Shown here piece after piece: positions 6,702 to 6,834 of a stretch of DNA of 6,834 nt (positions within the stretch are counted from its first letter, which is position 1; every line of letters begins with the position of its first letter). The position numbers and the translations under genes are program-made. The DNA is from CAYOSU01 sp964541255 (GTDB lineage Bacteria; Bacillota; Clostridia; Christensenellales; CAMQZB01). Where the stretch lies: assembly GCA_964541255.1 (NCBI GenBank), contig CAZIPL010000069.1, positions 1 through 6,834 on the forward strand, in the 5' to 3' direction. A model generated the notes under the pieces. It saw nothing but the letters and a program-made list of their open reading frames with translations, had not been told where the DNA came from and ran no database searches.

Positions 6702-6834
6702 TTGATGTTCAACAATTTAGATAATCATTGTTACCGTTTCAAAACGGTTAGGTCATTCGTCAATCAACGAAACTTTGATGACATACGCCCACCTTATGGA
6801 GAACGACGAAGCGAAGAGCATTGCTCTTCTTGAA
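6702..6834 (+). pseudogene. C-terminal remnant of a tyrosine recombinase (integrase), open at the right edge
   Basis: The plus-strand frame beginning at 6721 reads TVSKRLGHSS, then INETL, then TYAHLMEND, and stays open to the window end. This is the signature C-terminus of phage and conjugative-element tyrosine recombinases: LGHSS carries the catalytic His (6754-6756) and TYAHL the nucleophilic Tyr (6784-6786). A stop at 6718-6720 blocks the frame upstream. A neighbouring frame at 6702-6722 reads LMFNNLD, resembling the helix that normally precedes this segment (HATLLxxxGxDI), so a one-base shift near 6723 is likely. The catalytic HxxR box and everything before it is absent; peptidase promoter sequence begins only about 130 bases to the left. 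About 45 of the usual 350-400 residues are here, so the copy is broken at its 5' side. Which element it came from cannot be told. Confidence 0.75.

Noticed and set aside
6813..6829. Inverted repeat GAAGAGC/GCTCTTC with a 3-base loop, considered as a terminator
   Set aside because: It lies inside the integrase reading frame and is not followed by a T-run on either strand, so it is most likely coding sequence that happens to pair.

Overview
This is an AT-rich chromosomal window from a bacterium that looks like a low-GC Bacillota, probably an anaerobic Clostridia-type lineage. Four things suggest this: the strong GGAGG-type ribosome sites, the tightly coupled pair of half-size ABC exporters, the PepO-type M13 peptidase, and the short hairpin-plus-T-run terminators. 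No marker here fixes the genus. Standard bacterial code fits all genes. Almost everything is read leftward (minus strand); the one exception is a broken integrase end at the right edge.

Layout from left to right. (1) A tRNA-Ser(GCU) gene at 58-150 has its own promoter (164-193) and terminator (16-54). (2) About 270 bases (151-420) hold that promoter and otherwise only AT-rich DNA in which I see no gene. (3) A two-gene operon (3965 down to 476) encodes both halves of a heterodimeric ABC exporter and ends in a hairpin at 421-470. (4) About 560 bases without a gene (3966-4525) contain a perfect 16-bp tandem duplication and a few promoter-like strings. (5) An M13-family zinc metallopeptidase gene (6489-4582) has its own promoter, a 5' leader hairpin, a clear ribosome site and a terminator. 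(6) From about 6700 to the right edge, on the plus strand, lies the C-terminal end of a tyrosine recombinase (phage or conjugative-element integrase). Its upstream part is missing or frameshifted, so it is a decayed mobile-element remnant that runs out of the window.

How the parts relate. The two ABC genes overlap by 14 bases and surely make one complex. The first subunit carries a degenerate catalytic site (Asp for the Walker B Glu, Gln for the switch His) and the second a canonical one, which is the pattern of asymmetric multidrug-type exporters such as TM287/288, BmrCD and LmrCD. The peptidase is a separate transcription unit, and nothing in the sequence links it functionally to the exporter. 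I found no convincing new system. The points most worth a second look are the truncated integrase abutting the peptidase promoter, the asymmetric ABC pair with no neighbouring regulator and no Shine-Dalgarno on its first gene, and the long intergenic region with a tandem repeat.
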